This document shows, one piece after another, positions 44,217-52,791 of a stretch of 64,000 nt of DNA. This DNA is from Pseudooceanicola onchidii (lineage in GTDB: Bacteria > Pseudomonadota > Alphaproteobacteria > Rhodobacterales > Rhodobacteraceae): assembly GCF_004959925.1 (NCBI RefSeq), contig NZ_SPUW01000001.1, forward strand, positions 1,426,001 through 1,490,000, written 5' to 3'. The notes below the pieces were generated by a model. It made no database searches. It was not told the origin of the DNA and saw nothing but the letters and a program-made list of their open reading frames with translations. The translations under genes and the position numbers were made by a program. Each line of letters begins with the position of its first letter. The stretch's first letter is position 1.

Positions 44217-45784
44217 TCCGTCGCCTCGGGCAGCATGGCGCGCAGGGTCTCAATGCGGTCGGCCTCTTCCACCGGCTTGTCGCGGCGGATCCGGGCAATG
44301 CGCGGGAACCGCATCGCCAGCCCGGACTTGTGCCGATTGGAGCGATTGAGCCCTTCGAACGCGATCTCAAGCACCAGCCCGGGCGCCACGGCACGCACGG
44401 GGCCGAAACGGTCGGTGGTGTTCTGCCGCACGAACCGGTCCAGCTCCTTCAGCTCTTCGTCGCTAAAGCCGAAATAGGCCTTGCCGACGGGGACAAGCTG
44501 ATCTCCGTCCCAGACGCCGAAACTGAAATCCGAGAAATAGCCGGATCGTTTGCCGTGGCCACGCTGTGCATTCATCAAAACGGCGTCGATGCGCATGGGG
44601 TCGCGCTTCCACTTGTACCAATGGCCCCGGATCCGACCGGCCAGATAGGGGCTGTCCTTGCGTTTGATCATCACGCCTTCGATCACCGCTTCCGGCGGAT
44701 CGGCACGCAGGCGGGCAAGATCCTCCCACGTCTCAAACGGCAGAACCGGCGACAGGTCGATGCGGTCCGGCGGCAGATTGGCGACCAACCGTTGCAACCG
44801 GATATGCCGATCCGGGAAAGTTTGATCCCGCAGATCGCGCGAATTTTCGATCAGAATGTCGTATATTCGCAAGGCGGCCGGATGTGTCTTCAACAGTGTC
44901 TTCGGCGCGGTCTTGCGGTTCAGACGCTTTTGCAGATCCCCAAAGGGCGCGACTTGATCGCCGCGCCGAACCAGCAGCTCTCCGTCCAGGGTGGCGTCAA
45001 AGTCCATCGCGTCGATCACATCGGGGAAGGCGGCCGAGATATCTTCGCCGGTCCTGGAATACAGGCGCTTCACCCCCTGGTCAGACACCGCCTGAACACG
45101 GATGCCGTCCCATTTCCATTCTGCCACGAAATCCTCGGGTGGCAGGTCGCGCAGCCCCTCAAGGTCGATGGCGGTCGACAGCATGACCGGGCGAAACGGC
45201 GCGCGGGCGGCGTTGACGGGTTTCTCACCGCCCTCGGCCCATTCGAACAGCGCGGTGTAGGGGGGTGTCAGCCCGTGCCACAGTTCCTCGATCTCGGTCA
45301 GGGGCAGGTCGCCGTACTGCGCAAAGGCCGTCCGGGCCAGCCGGGCCGACACGCCGACCCGCATCCCGCCGGTCGCAAGCTTGAGATAGGCATAACGATC
45401 GTTGGCCACCATCTGATCCAGCCGCCCCGCGATCACACCGGGCAGGGCATTGCGCCCCGTGGTCTGCAACTCGGCCACCAGATCGGGCAGATCGGGCGAC
45501 ACAGGATCGACCGGATCGGGCCAGATCAGCGCGATGGTTTCGGCCAGATCGCCCACGAAATCATAGGACTGCGCAAAGAGAACCTCGTCGATCTTGTCCA
45601 CCGCCAGCCCCCGCAGCAGCGAAGGCGTGACCTTCTTGAGATCCAGATCCCCGGTCAGCGCGGCCAGCGCCAGCCCGCGTTCCGGGTCGGGCCGCGCACG
45701 AAAATAGCCGGTCAGCAGCCGCAGCTTGTCGTTCCGTCCGGGCGTCACGGCAAGGCTTTGCAGAAGATCGGCAAAGGCCTTCAT
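44213..45784 (-). CDS. ATP-dependent DNA ligase (damage-response type)
   Basis: A 523-residue single-chain ligase. The N-terminal domain (about residues 1-200) precedes the nucleotidyl-transferase core with the AMP-accepting Lys in EWKWDGIRVQ, DGELLVRR, VIEGVMIKRKDSPY and WYKWKRDP, ending in an OB fold. It corresponds to the bacterial ligase B-type enzymes encoded beside an MBL exonuclease and linked to cisplatin-type damage. It overlaps the exonuclease stop by four bases, so the pair is coupled. The LigD-style primase and Ku are absent. Confidence 0.93.
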   Translation of the reverse strand: MKAFADLLQSLAVTPGRNDKLRLLTGYFRARPDPERGLALAALTGDLDLKKVTPSLLRGLAVDKIDEVLFAQSYDFVGDLAETIALIWPDPVDPVSPDLPDLVAELQTTGRNALPGVIAGRLDQMVANDRYAYLKLATGGMRVGVSARLARTAFAQYGDLPLTEIEELWHGLTPPYTALFEWAEGGEKPVNAARAPFRPVMLSTAIDLEGLRDLPPEDFVAEWKWDGIRVQAVSDQGVKRLYSRTGEDISAAFPDVIDAMDFDATLDGELLVRRGDQVAPFGDLQKRLNRKTAPKTLLKTHPAALRIYDILIENSRDLRDQTFPDRHIRLQRLVANLPPDRIDLSPVLPFETWEDLARLRADPPEAVIEGVMIKRKDSPYLAGRIRGHWYKWKRDPMRIDAVLMNAQRGHGKRSGYFSDFSFGVWDGDQLVPVGKAYFGFSDEELKELDRFVRQNTTDRFGPVRAVAPGLVLEIAFEGLNRSNRHKSGLAMRFPRIARIRRDKPVEEADRIETLRAMLPEATD

Positions 45785-46791
45785 TCCTCGACCTCGTCCT
45801 CGTAGCCCACCAGCCGAAGCGGCCGACCGACCCGCTGTGTCAGCTCGCACCACCGCATCAGCGCATCTTCGCGCCCATGGGTGATCCAGGTTTCCTGCGG
45901 CGCGAGCTCTTGGATCGTGCGGGTCAGGTCGGGCCAGTCGACATGGTCCGAGATGATCAGCGGAAGCTCGACCCCGCGCGCCTTGGCCCGGTTGCGGATC
46001 TGCATCCAGCCCGAGGCGAAGCCCAGGATCGGATCGGGAAACCGCCGCACCCAGGGCCCGTTCAGCGCGCCGGGCGGAGCGATCACGATCTCTCCGGCAT
46101 AGTCGGCCTTCTTGCTGCGCTCGGCCGTGGCGGGACGAAGCTCTCCCAGGTCGATCCCCTGGTCGACGTGGTAGTCGCACAGCGCCTGCAACGCGCCGTG
46201 AATATAGATGGGCCGGTCCCACCCGGCGGCGCGGATCAAGGCGATCACCCGCTGCGCCTTGCCAAGGGCATAGGCGCCGATCAGATGCGCCCGGTCGGGG
46301 AAGGTCGCGAGCGAGGCCATCAACTTGGCCATCTCCTCTTCCGGCGCGGGGTGGCGGAAGACAGGCAGGGCAAAGGTCGCTTCGGTCACGAAGACATCGG
46401 CCGGAATCGGTTCCCACGGGGCGCAGGCGGGGTTCGGGTGGCGGCAATAGTCACCCGACACGGTGATCCGCATCCCTTTGTACTCCAAGCCGATCTGCGC
46501 CGATCCCAGGACATGCCCGGCCGGCCGGAAGACAACGCCGACGCCGTTGACCTCAACCCGGTCACCCCCCGCGGGCTGGCGATCCCGCGTGAACCCCGCG
46601 CCATAGCGCAGGGCCATGATGTCCAGCGTCTGCGGGGTTGCCATGACAGCGCCATGCCCCGAGCGCGCGTGATCGGCGTGTCCATGCGTCACCAGCGCCC
46701 GGGGCACGGGCGCGACCGGGTCGATGTAGAAATCGCCGGGCGGGCAATAAAGCCCCTGCGGTGTGGGATGCAGCATGTCGTCGTAACGCAT
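45781..46791 (-). CDS. ligase-associated MBL-fold DNA exonuclease
   Basis: A 336-residue metallo-beta-lactamase/beta-CASP-like nuclease with VTHGHADHARSGH (zinc ligands), RPAGHVLGSAQIGLEY, VSGDYCRHPNPACAP and later ligands in ISDHVDWPDL and ITHGRED. It is the known partner of the damage-response ligase encoded four bases in overlap downstream. In many genomes a DEXH helicase (Lhr-type) and the PdeM phosphoesterase complete the cluster; neither is next to it here. Confidence 0.92.
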   Translation of the reverse strand: MRYDDMLHPTPQGLYCPPGDFYIDPVAPVPRALVTHGHADHARSGHGAVMATPQTLDIMALRYGAGFTRDRQPAGGDRVEVNGVGVVFRPAGHVLGSAQIGLEYKGMRITVSGDYCRHPNPACAPWEPIPADVFVTEATFALPVFRHPAPEEEMAKLMASLATFPDRAHLIGAYALGKAQRVIALIRAAGWDRPIYIHGALQALCDYHVDQGIDLGELRPATAERSKKADYAGEIVIAPPGALNGPWVRRFPDPILGFASGWMQIRNRAKARGVELPLIISDHVDWPDLTRTIQELAPQETWITHGREDALMRWCELTQRVGRPLRLVGYEDEVEE

Positions 46792-46812
46792 GCATCTGAC
46801 ATAGGCGGAAGG

Positions 46813-46845
46813 GGAAGGTTTGGTAGGCCCGGCAGGACTTGAACC
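46813..46845 (-). repeat. 33-bp direct repeat, displaced tRNA 3' end (att-like)
   Basis: An exact copy of the 33 bases at 47194-47226, covering the T-loop to CCA end of the tRNA gene plus eight bases beyond. There is no tRNA 5' half here, so it is a fragment left by site-specific integration or duplication at the tRNA 3' end. Confidence 0.85.
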
Positions 46846-46942
46846 ACAATGTTCGAATTCCACAAATTGTATGACGGTATCGCACATATTGTGTGGTAGA
46901 CTTGTTGATATACCATGAAACCTGAAAGGAGGTGAATACAAA

Positions 46943-47122
46943 ATGACAAAGAGACCTGGATCCAATACCGGCAGAAATGGTGGCATCTTCCAAGAAGTCG
47001 GCCCGCGAGGGGGGAAGAAGCCCAATTTCTCAACCGTTCCGGACAATACCCGTCTTCCACCAACGACCAAGCCTGGGAACGAGTGGAAACCGGTTAGGCG
47101 GACGCCTGACAGCAAACGTTGA
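46943..47122 (+). CDS. 59-residue YjzC-like small protein
   Basis: A small basic, Gly/Pro/Lys-rich protein starting MTKRPGSNTGRNGGIF, then QEVGPRGGKKPNF, VPDNTRLPPTTKPG and ending in RRTPDSKR. This order resembles the short YjzC-type proteins found scattered in many bacteria, some mislabelled as multidrug transporters; it has no membrane segment. AAAGGAGG lies eight bases before the ATG, stronger than at most genes here, and a terminator follows. It is the only gene of the micro-island. Function unknown. Confidence 0.75.
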   Translation: MTKRPGSNTGRNGGIFQEVGPRGGKKPNFSTVPDNTRLPPTTKPGNEWKPVRRTPDSKR

Positions 47123-47143
47123 GAAACTGCCATAGACGAGAAC

Positions 47144-47177
47144 AGCTTGTCCAAGATCTGCTCTTGGGCAAGCTTTT
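47144..47177 (+). terminator. terminator of the micro-island gene
   Basis: AGCTTGTCCAAGA pairs with TCTTGGGCAAGCT (one G-U pair) around TCTGC, followed by TTTT. It ends the small gene before the tRNA. Confidence 0.7.
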
Positions 47178-47193
47178 CATGTAATCGTAAGAC

Positions 47194-47226
47194 GGAAGGT
47201 TTGGTAGGCCCGGCAGGACTTGAACC
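47194..47226 (-). repeat. 33-bp direct repeat at the intact tRNA 3' end (att-like)
   Basis: The T-loop/acceptor 3' half of the tRNA gene and eight downstream bases, identical to 46813-46845. Confidence 0.85.
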
Positions 47227-47278
47227 CGCAACCAAAGCGTTATGAGCGCTCTGCTCTAACCAATTGAGCTACAGGCCC
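47202..47278 (-). tRNA. tRNA with CAT anticodon, probably tRNA-Ile2
   Basis: A 77-base cloverleaf with acceptor GGGCCTG, anticodon loop CTCATAA (anticodon CAT), T-arm GCGGG-TTCAAGT-CCTGC and an encoded CCA. CAT can be elongator Met or the lysidine-modified Ile2; the C4-G69 and C5-G68 acceptor pairs and the CTCATAA loop favour Ile2, as recognised by TilS. It is the integration site of the micro-island. Confidence 0.92.
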
Positions 47279-47404
47279 GCCATCCCCGTGGATTAGGCGA
47301 GGGGCGGGGCGTGGTCAAGCATCCTTGGGCCGGGTGGTTGGCGTCCGGTGGTTGGCCTTTGCCCGGCACGCCGCTAGGCTCGCCCCGCGCAAGGGAGGCG
47401 ACAC

Positions 47405-48256
47405 ATGCAGGACATCATCACGACCCGGGTCGGCCGGTTCGACATTCTGACGCTGACGGACGGATTTGGCCGCGCGCCGAACGCGCTGTTCCCGGATTAT
47501 GACGCCGACCGCGCCCATGCCGCCGCCGCCCAGTCCGGGGAGGCCTATGACGGCGAAACCGTATCCGTGCCTATCCAGGGGTTCGTGATCCGCGATGGCG
47601 ATGACATCACGCTGGTCGATGCCGGTGCGCCCGATGGCTATTCGCCGACCACCGGCGCCTTCATGGATAATCTTGCCAAGGCCGGGATCGCGCCGGCCCA
47701 GGTGACGCGGCTGGCCATGACGCATCTGCACGTTGACCATGTCGGCCAGATGGTGCGCCCCGACGGGGCCAAGACCTTTCCCAATGCGCAGCTGATCCAT
47801 GGGGCAGGCGACTGGGATCACTTCTTTTCCGATGCCGTCTATGACCGGACCCGCCCGGGCGGGCGTGAACGCGCCTCGCTTGACGTGTCGCGCCGGGCCT
47901 GCGCGCCCTATGCCGACACGCGGCGCGAGATCGGGGTCGAGACCGAATTCGCCCCCGGGCTGACCATGGTGCCGCTGCCCGGGCACACCCCCGGGCATTC
48001 CGGCATCCGCATCGACGACGGCGGCGACAGCCTGCTGATCTGGGGTGACACCATCCATTCCGCTGCCTTCCAGGTGGCCGAGCCCGACTGGGGCGTGCTG
48101 TTCGACGTCGATCCGGTGCAGGCCCGCGCCACCCGCAGGGCGCTGTTTGCCGACCTCGCCGCCAGTGGCTTGCCCATCCTCGGCCCGCATGTCCCGCAAC
48201 CCGGGCCATGGCGGGTGGAAAAGGCGCGGATCGGATATCGCCTGACGCCCGCCTGA
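47405..48256 (+). CDS. MBL-fold hydrolase
   Basis: A 283-residue metallo-beta-lactamase-fold enzyme with MTHLHVDHVGQM (zinc ligands), LPGHTPGHSGI, IWGDTIHSAAF and a late LGPHVPQPG. The layout is like the AHL-lactonase/methyl-parathion-hydrolase group, but substrate cannot be read from sequence. There is no signal peptide. It lies just upstream of purM but with its own start and 57 bases between them. Confidence 0.87.
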   Translation: MQDIITTRVGRFDILTLTDGFGRAPNALFPDYDADRAHAAAAQSGEAYDGETVSVPIQGFVIRDGDDITLVDAGAPDGYSPTTGAFMDNLAKAGIAPAQVTRLAMTHLHVDHVGQMVRPDGAKTFPNAQLIHGAGDWDHFFSDAVYDRTRPGGRERASLDVSRRACAPYADTRREIGVETEFAPGLTMVPLPGHTPGHSGIRIDDGGDSLLIWGDTIHSAAFQVAEPDWGVLFDVDPVQARATRRALFADLAASGLPILGPHVPQPGPWRVEKARIGYRLTPA

Positions 48257-48313
48257 CCCGTGGACAGTCGCGCCGCCGTGGTCTATCGGGGGCGCAACCA
48301 TCCGGAGGGCCAG

Positions 48314-49360
48314 ATGAGCGACATCAAGAACGGGATCACCTATGCCGACGCGGGCGTCGATATCGACGCCGGCAATGAACTGGTCGAGCGGATCAAGCCC
48401 GCCGCCAAGCGCACCGCGCGGCCCGGCACAATGGCGGGGCTTGGCGGCTTCGGCGCGCTGTTCGATCTGAAGGGGGCAGGGTACAACGATCCGATCCTCG
48501 TCGCGGCCACCGACGGCGTCGGCACCAAGCTGCGCATCGCCATCGACACCGGCAACGTCGACACCATCGGCATCGATCTGGTCGCCATGTGCGTCAACGA
48601 TCTGGTCTGCCAGGGGGCAGAGCCTCTGTTCTTCTTGGACTATTTCGCCACCGGCAAGCTGAAGCTGGACGAGGCGACGGCAATCATCGAAGGCATCGCC
48701 AAGGGTTGCGAGGACAGCGGCTGTGCCCTGATCGGTGGCGAAACGGCTGAGATGCCCGGCATGTATCACGAGGGCGATTTCGACCTCGCGGGCTTTGCCG
48801 TGGGCGCGATGGAACGCGGGCAGGACCTGCCACGCGGCGTGGCCAAGGGCGACGTGCTGCTCGGCCTGACCTCGAACGGGGTGCACTCCAACGGCTACAG
48901 CCTTGTGCGCAAGATCGTCGAACGATCTGGCCTCAAGTGGTCCGACCTTTGCCCGTTTTCGGACGGCACCCTGGGCGAGGCGCTGCTGGCCCCGACGGCG
49001 CTTTATGTCAAAGGCGCGGTCGCGGCCGTGAAAGACGACTGCGTTCGCGCACTGGCCCATATCACTGGCGGCGGTCTGACCGAGAACCTGCCGCGTGTCC
49101 TGCCCGAAGGGCTGGGCGCCGAGATCGACCTGGACACCTGGACCCTGCCGCCCGTCTTCCACTGGCTGGCCGAACACGGCGGGATCGACCAGAAGGAAAT
49201 GCTCAAGACCTTCAACTGCGGCATCGGCATGATCGCCGTCGTTCCCTCCGACAAGGTCGAGGTCGCGCGCCATCACTTCGCCGCCGCCGGGCATGACGTG
49301 GTGCAGCTGGGCCAGATCGCGGACGGGCAGGGGGTCAGCTATCGGGGCAGCCTCTTTTGA
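48314..49360 (+). CDS. purM: phosphoribosylformylglycinamidine cyclo-ligase
   Basis: A 348-residue AIR synthetase of the purine pathway. Signatures: [57 protein letters not shown] and [26 protein letters not shown] precedes the ATG. The stop overlaps the purN start. Confidence 0.97.
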   Translation: MSDIKNGITYADAGVDIDAGNELVERIKPAAKRTARPGTMAGLGGFGALFDLKGAGYNDPILVAATDGVGTKLRIAIDTGNVDTIGIDLVAMCVNDLVCQGAEPLFFLDYFATGKLKLDEATAIIEGIAKGCEDSGCALIGGETAEMPGMYHEGDFDLAGFAVGAMERGQDLPRGVAKGDVLLGLTSNGVHSNGYSLVRKIVERSGLKWSDLCPFSDGTLGEALLAPTALYVKGAVAAVKDDCVRALAHITGGGLTENLPRVLPEGLGAEIDLDTWTLPPVFHWLAEHGGIDQKEMLKTFNCGIGMIAVVPSDKVEVARHHFAAAGHDVVQLGQIADGQGVSYRGSLF

Positions 49361-49953
49361 AGCGGGTCGCAATCCTGATTTCCGGTGGCGGATCAAACAT
49401 GGTCAGCCTTGTCGACAGCATGACCGGTGACCACCCTGCGCGGCCCGTGCTGGTTCTGTCGAACAACGCGGACGCCGGAGGGCTGGCCAAGGCCGCCGAG
49501 CGTGGCATCCCGACCGCCGTTGTCGATCATCGCCCCCACAGGGGCGACCGCGCGGCCTTCGAGGCCGAGTTGATCAAGGTGATCGACGACGCCCGGCCCG
49601 ATATCCTGTGCCTGGCCGGCTTCATGCGCATCCTGACCGAAGGCTTCACCGGCCATTACGCGGGCCGAATGATCAATATCCACCCCTCGCTTCTGCCCAA
49701 GTACCGCGGCCTGCACACCCACGCCCGCGCGATCGAGGCCGGTGAGACCGAGGCCGGCTGCACTGTGCACGAGGTCACCGCCGAACTGGACGACGGCCCC
49801 ATCCTTGGACAGGCCCGCGTGCCGATCCGGCCCGACGACACGCCCGAAGCGCTGGCCTCGCGGGTGCTGGTGCAGGAACATCGGTTGTATCCCATGGCCC
49901 TGCGCCGCTTTGCCGAAGGCAACCGGACGACCTTTGACCTGCCAGCGGACTGA
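49357..49953 (+). CDS. purN: glycinamide formyltransferase, TTG start
   Basis: A 198-residue GAR transformylase using 10-formyl-THF. Signatures: [12 protein letters not shown], the catalytic Asn/His in [21 protein letters not shown] and the Asp in [10 protein letters not shown]. The start KRVAILI is only reachable from a TTG that overlaps the purM stop as TTGA, the same arrangement as hfq-hflX. Confidence 0.95.
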   Translation: MKRVAILISGGGSNMVSLVDSMTGDHPARPVLVLSNNADAGGLAKAAERGIPTAVVDHRPHRGDRAAFEAELIKVIDDARPDILCLAGFMRILTEGFTGHYAGRMINIHPSLLPKYRGLHTHARAIEAGETEAGCTVHEVTAELDDGPILGQARVPIRPDDTPEALASRVLVQEHRLYPMALRRFAEGNRTTFDLPAD

Positions 49954-50045
49954 CCGCGACACGACCGCTTTCATCCCGTCCGGGGATGGAATATAGAAGC
50001 TGAACCGCGTCACCGACGCTTCATATTCAGGACGAACCTGACCGC

Positions 50046-51203
50046 ATGAAAACACTTACGACGACCGAAGACCTTGCTGCATTCTGCACCGAAGCGGCGA
50101 AATACGACTATGTCACAGTCGATACCGAGTTCCTGAGGGAACGAACCTATTATTCCCAACTTTGCCTGATCCAGCTTGCCATGCCCGGCGAGGACGACGA
50201 GACCGCCGTTCTGGTCGACCCGCTGGCCGAGGGGCTGGACCTTGCGCCGCTATACGACCTTTTCCGCGACACCAGCGTGGTCAAGGTGTTCCACGCCGCG
50301 CGTCAGGATCTTGAGATCTTCTTTGTCGATCAGGGCGTCATTCCCGAACCACTGTTCGACACGCAGATCGCGGCCATGGTCTGCGGTTTCGGGGAACAGG
50401 TCGGCTATGAAACGCTGGTCAAGCGGATCGCCAAGGAACAGCTCGACAAATCCTCGCGGTTCACCGACTGGTCGCGCCGTCCGTTGACCGATGCGCAGAA
50501 GAAATACGCGCTGGCCGATGTCACGCACCTGCGCAAGATCTATGAATTCCTGGCCGACAAGCTGAAGAAGCAGAAGCGCGAAGGCTGGGTGGCAGAAGAG
50601 CTCAAGGTTCTGACCTCGCCCGAAACCTACACGGTGGTCCCGTCCGAAGCCTGGCAGCGCGTGCGCACCCGCACCAATTCGCCGCGTTTCCTGGGCATCG
50701 TCCAGCAGTTGGCCGCCTTCCGCGAAGATTATGCGCAGCGCAACAACGTGCCGCGCAGCCGGGTCTACAAGGACGACGCGCTGGTCGAACTCGCCTCGAC
50801 CAAGCCCGCCAACATGAAGGATCTGGGCCGGTCCCGCCTGCTGTTGCGCGAAGCCCGCAAGGGCGAGATCGCGGACGGCATCCTGGCCGCGGTCAAGACC
50901 GGGCTCGAGATGCCGCAGGAAGACCTGCCAAAGCCTGACACCACCAACCAGAAGCTTCAGGTGGATCCGGCGCTGGCCGATCTGCTGCGCGTCCTGCTCA
51001 AGGCCAAGGCCGATGGTGCAGGCGTGGCGCCGCGCCTGATTGCCGCGACGTCGGAACTGGATGCCCTGTCGGCCGGCGTGCGGGACGTGGCGGCGCTCAA
51101 GGGCTGGCGCATGGATGTCTTTGGCAAGGACGCCCTGCGGCTTTGCGACGGCGAGGTCGGGCTCGCCGCCCGCAAGGGCCGGGTCGAAATCGTCGAGCTC
51201 TAA
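50046..51203 (+). CDS. rnd: ribonuclease D
   Basis: A 385-residue 3'-5' exoribonuclease that trims tRNA and other stable RNAs. The DEDDy site is visible: VDTEFLRERTYYSQ, VKVFHAARQDLEIF and DVTHLRKIYEFL, followed by an HRDC domain (about residues 210-290). It lies alone, three bases from a convergent lipoprotein gene. Confidence 0.95.
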   Translation: MKTLTTTEDLAAFCTEAAKYDYVTVDTEFLRERTYYSQLCLIQLAMPGEDDETAVLVDPLAEGLDLAPLYDLFRDTSVVKVFHAARQDLEIFFVDQGVIPEPLFDTQIAAMVCGFGEQVGYETLVKRIAKEQLDKSSRFTDWSRRPLTDAQKKYALADVTHLRKIYEFLADKLKKQKREGWVAEELKVLTSPETYTVVPSEAWQRVRTRTNSPRFLGIVQQLAAFREDYAQRNNVPRSRVYKDDALVELASTKPANMKDLGRSRLLLREARKGEIADGILAAVKTGLEMPQEDLPKPDTTNQKLQVDPALADLLRVLLKAKADGAGVAPRLIAATSELDALSAGVRDVAALKGWRMDVFGKDALRLCDGEVGLAARKGRVEIVEL

Positions 51204-51206
51204 GGC

Positions 51207-51704
51207 TTAGCGGCGCGCGGTCATCACGTTGGCCGCGCCCACCACTTCGATTCGCCGCACAGAGGCCAGTTCGGCATCCGTCAGCTCGATCGCGGTGACC
51301 ACGCGGCGCGAGGCCTCGGTGCCCACGGCGCGACGCGGCTGGTAGGCGACGAAGGCATAGCGCAGCGTACCCTCGGGCACCTCGACATCCTCGACCAGGC
51401 GCAGGCCCAGATCATAGGCCGCCTGATAGGCCGTGACCCCTTCGGCCCGCAGGATCGCGCCCGACGGGTTCCGTTCGATCGCCAGAAGCGTGACCTGCTG
51501 GATCGGTGTCCGATTGTCGTCCTTTTCGCGCGCAGCCAGAAGACTGCGACGCGGCAGCAGCGGATTGCGCCCTTCCACGTTCTCGATCTGACGCGATTCC
51601 CCACGTCCGAACCAGTTGAACGGGTTGTACCGGCTATCCCGCACGGCACCGCAGCTGGTCAGCACCAGGGCGGATGCCAAAAGAAGGGGAATTGTCTTGC
51701 GCAT
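51207..51704 (-). CDS. orphan lipoprotein
   Basis: A 165-residue protein with a lipobox (LVLTSC, Cys18). The mature part RYNPFNWFGRG and EGRNPLLPRRSL resembles envelope lipoproteins seen in Rhodobacterales; no catalytic motif. It is convergent with rnd and divergent from sufE. Function unknown. Confidence 0.8.
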   Translation of the reverse strand: MRKTIPLLLASALVLTSCGAVRDSRYNPFNWFGRGESRQIENVEGRNPLLPRRSLLAAREKDDNRTPIQQVTLLAIERNPSGAILRAEGVTAYQAAYDLGLRLVEDVEVPEGTLRYAFVAYQPRRAVGTEASRRVVTAIELTDAELASVRRIEVVGAANVMTARR

Positions 51705-51837
51705 GAAGGGGCCTCTCCTGTCTTAAGCTTGGGTAGCGCATTGAACCCGGGTTGAAAAGCCGTTCCATCCGCTGGACATGGGCGATCCGGGCGCTTACCT
51801 CAACCCCAGACCAAAGCTCCACACCAAGGAGGCGCAG

Positions 51838-52239
51838 ATGGCCCAACCCGCATTCGAAGCGATCGTCGAGGATTTTGAGTTCCTGGAAGACTGGGAAGAC
51901 CGCTATCGGCATGTCATCGAACTGGGCAAGGCGATGGATCCGCTGGAGGACGCGCTGAAGGTGCCTGCCAACAAGGTCGATGGCTGCGCCAGCCAGGTCT
52001 GGCTGTTTCCCAAGATCGACGGCGGCACGTTCCGGTTCGACGGCGAAAGCGACGCGATGATCGTGCGCGGGCTGATCGCGGTGCTGCGCGCGCTCTACAA
52101 CGATCTGCCGGTGGCACAGGTTGGTGGCGTCGATGCCCAGGCGGAACTGGCCCGGCTTGGTCTGCAGGATCACCTGTCGGCGCAGCGGTCGAACGGTGTG
52201 CGCGCCATGATCGAACGCATCCGCACCGTCGCCGCCTGA
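51838..52239 (+). CDS. sufE: SufE-family sulfur acceptor
   Basis: A 133-residue protein that takes sulfur from cysteine desulfurase SufS for Fe-S cluster assembly. The acceptor Cys lies in VDGCASQVWLF. AAGGAGG precedes the ATG. The rest of the suf operon is not in this window. Confidence 0.93.
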   Translation: MAQPAFEAIVEDFEFLEDWEDRYRHVIELGKAMDPLEDALKVPANKVDGCASQVWLFPKIDGGTFRFDGESDAMIVRGLIAVLRALYNDLPVAQVGGVDAQAELARLGLQDHLSAQRSNGVRAMIERIRTVAA

Positions 52240-52251
52240 CCCATCACGGGC

Positions 52252-52770
52252 TCAGCCCAGGGTGCGCCCGGTGACGTAGCGCCGAAGCCCCGGCAGGAAC
52301 AGGTCGATCTCGGCCGCTTCGACCGATTCCGGAAAGAACCGCACCAGGTCGAAATCCAGCGCATCGGGCATCAGCCAGCCGATCATCTCGCGCACCCGCG
52401 CGGCGTCGCTGGCATCAAGATCAAGGTTGTCCTGCGCCGCGACAAGGATCGCCAGCCGGTCCTGGATCGCCCGCATGCCGCGAAAGGCCTCCATCATGGG
52501 CACCTTGAGGGCCATGTCGTCCCGCCAGCTTTGCCCCGCGAACAACTCCTGCGTGACACGCTGGCCGGCGCCGCCGCAGGAATAGATCGTGCATCCGGAA
52601 AACCCCTCGACTCGCAGCCAGCGATGGATGCGGCAGCCGTGGCCGTCAAGGTTGGGGCAGGGAACCCCGGCAGGCTTGTCGATGGCAAAGTGTTCGCCCT
52701 TGTCGATCGTCAGGGCGAGACAGCACAGCGCGGCGCATTTGCTGCAATCTTCTTTGAGTGAAGGGATCAT
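52252..52770 (-). CDS. Cys-cluster protein, YkgJ-like
   Basis: A 172-residue cytoplasmic protein with eight cysteines in the first 65 residues: CSKCAALCC (9, 12, 16, 17), PCPN (38), HGCRIH (46), SGCTIYSC (60, 65). This resembles the YkgJ-type zinc/iron-binding cysteine cluster family. The rest is helical and without a motif. It is the third gene behind the corrinoid protein and DUF1638 genes, 21 bases after the latter, so it may share their job, for example binding metal or handling electrons. That role is inference. Confidence 0.7.
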   Translation of the reverse strand: MIPSLKEDCSKCAALCCLALTIDKGEHFAIDKPAGVPCPNLDGHGCRIHRWLRVEGFSGCTIYSCGGAGQRVTQELFAGQSWRDDMALKVPMMEAFRGMRAIQDRLAILVAAQDNLDLDASDAARVREMIGWLMPDALDFDLVRFFPESVEAAEIDLFLPGLRRYVTGRTLG

Positions 52771-52791
52771 GCGGGTCCGGTCGGGTTGCGG

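Larger units (their letters stand above)
46813..47193. mobile_element. 381-bp tRNA-associated micro-island
   Basis: The stretch between the two 33-bp tRNA repeats is clearly more AT-rich than its surroundings. It contains a promoter-like AT-rich leader, one 59-codon gene with an ideal ribosome site, and a terminator, but no integrase. The arrangement (intact tRNA at one end, displaced 3' fragment at the other) is that of genomic islands in miniature. It may be a remnant of a larger island or a passive cassette moved by an integrase encoded elsewhere. Confidence 0.65.

Noticed and set aside
46813-46850. A second tRNA gene left of the micro-island
   Set aside because: Only the T-loop to CCA end is present; there is no D-arm, anticodon arm or 5' acceptor strand, so it is a fragment.
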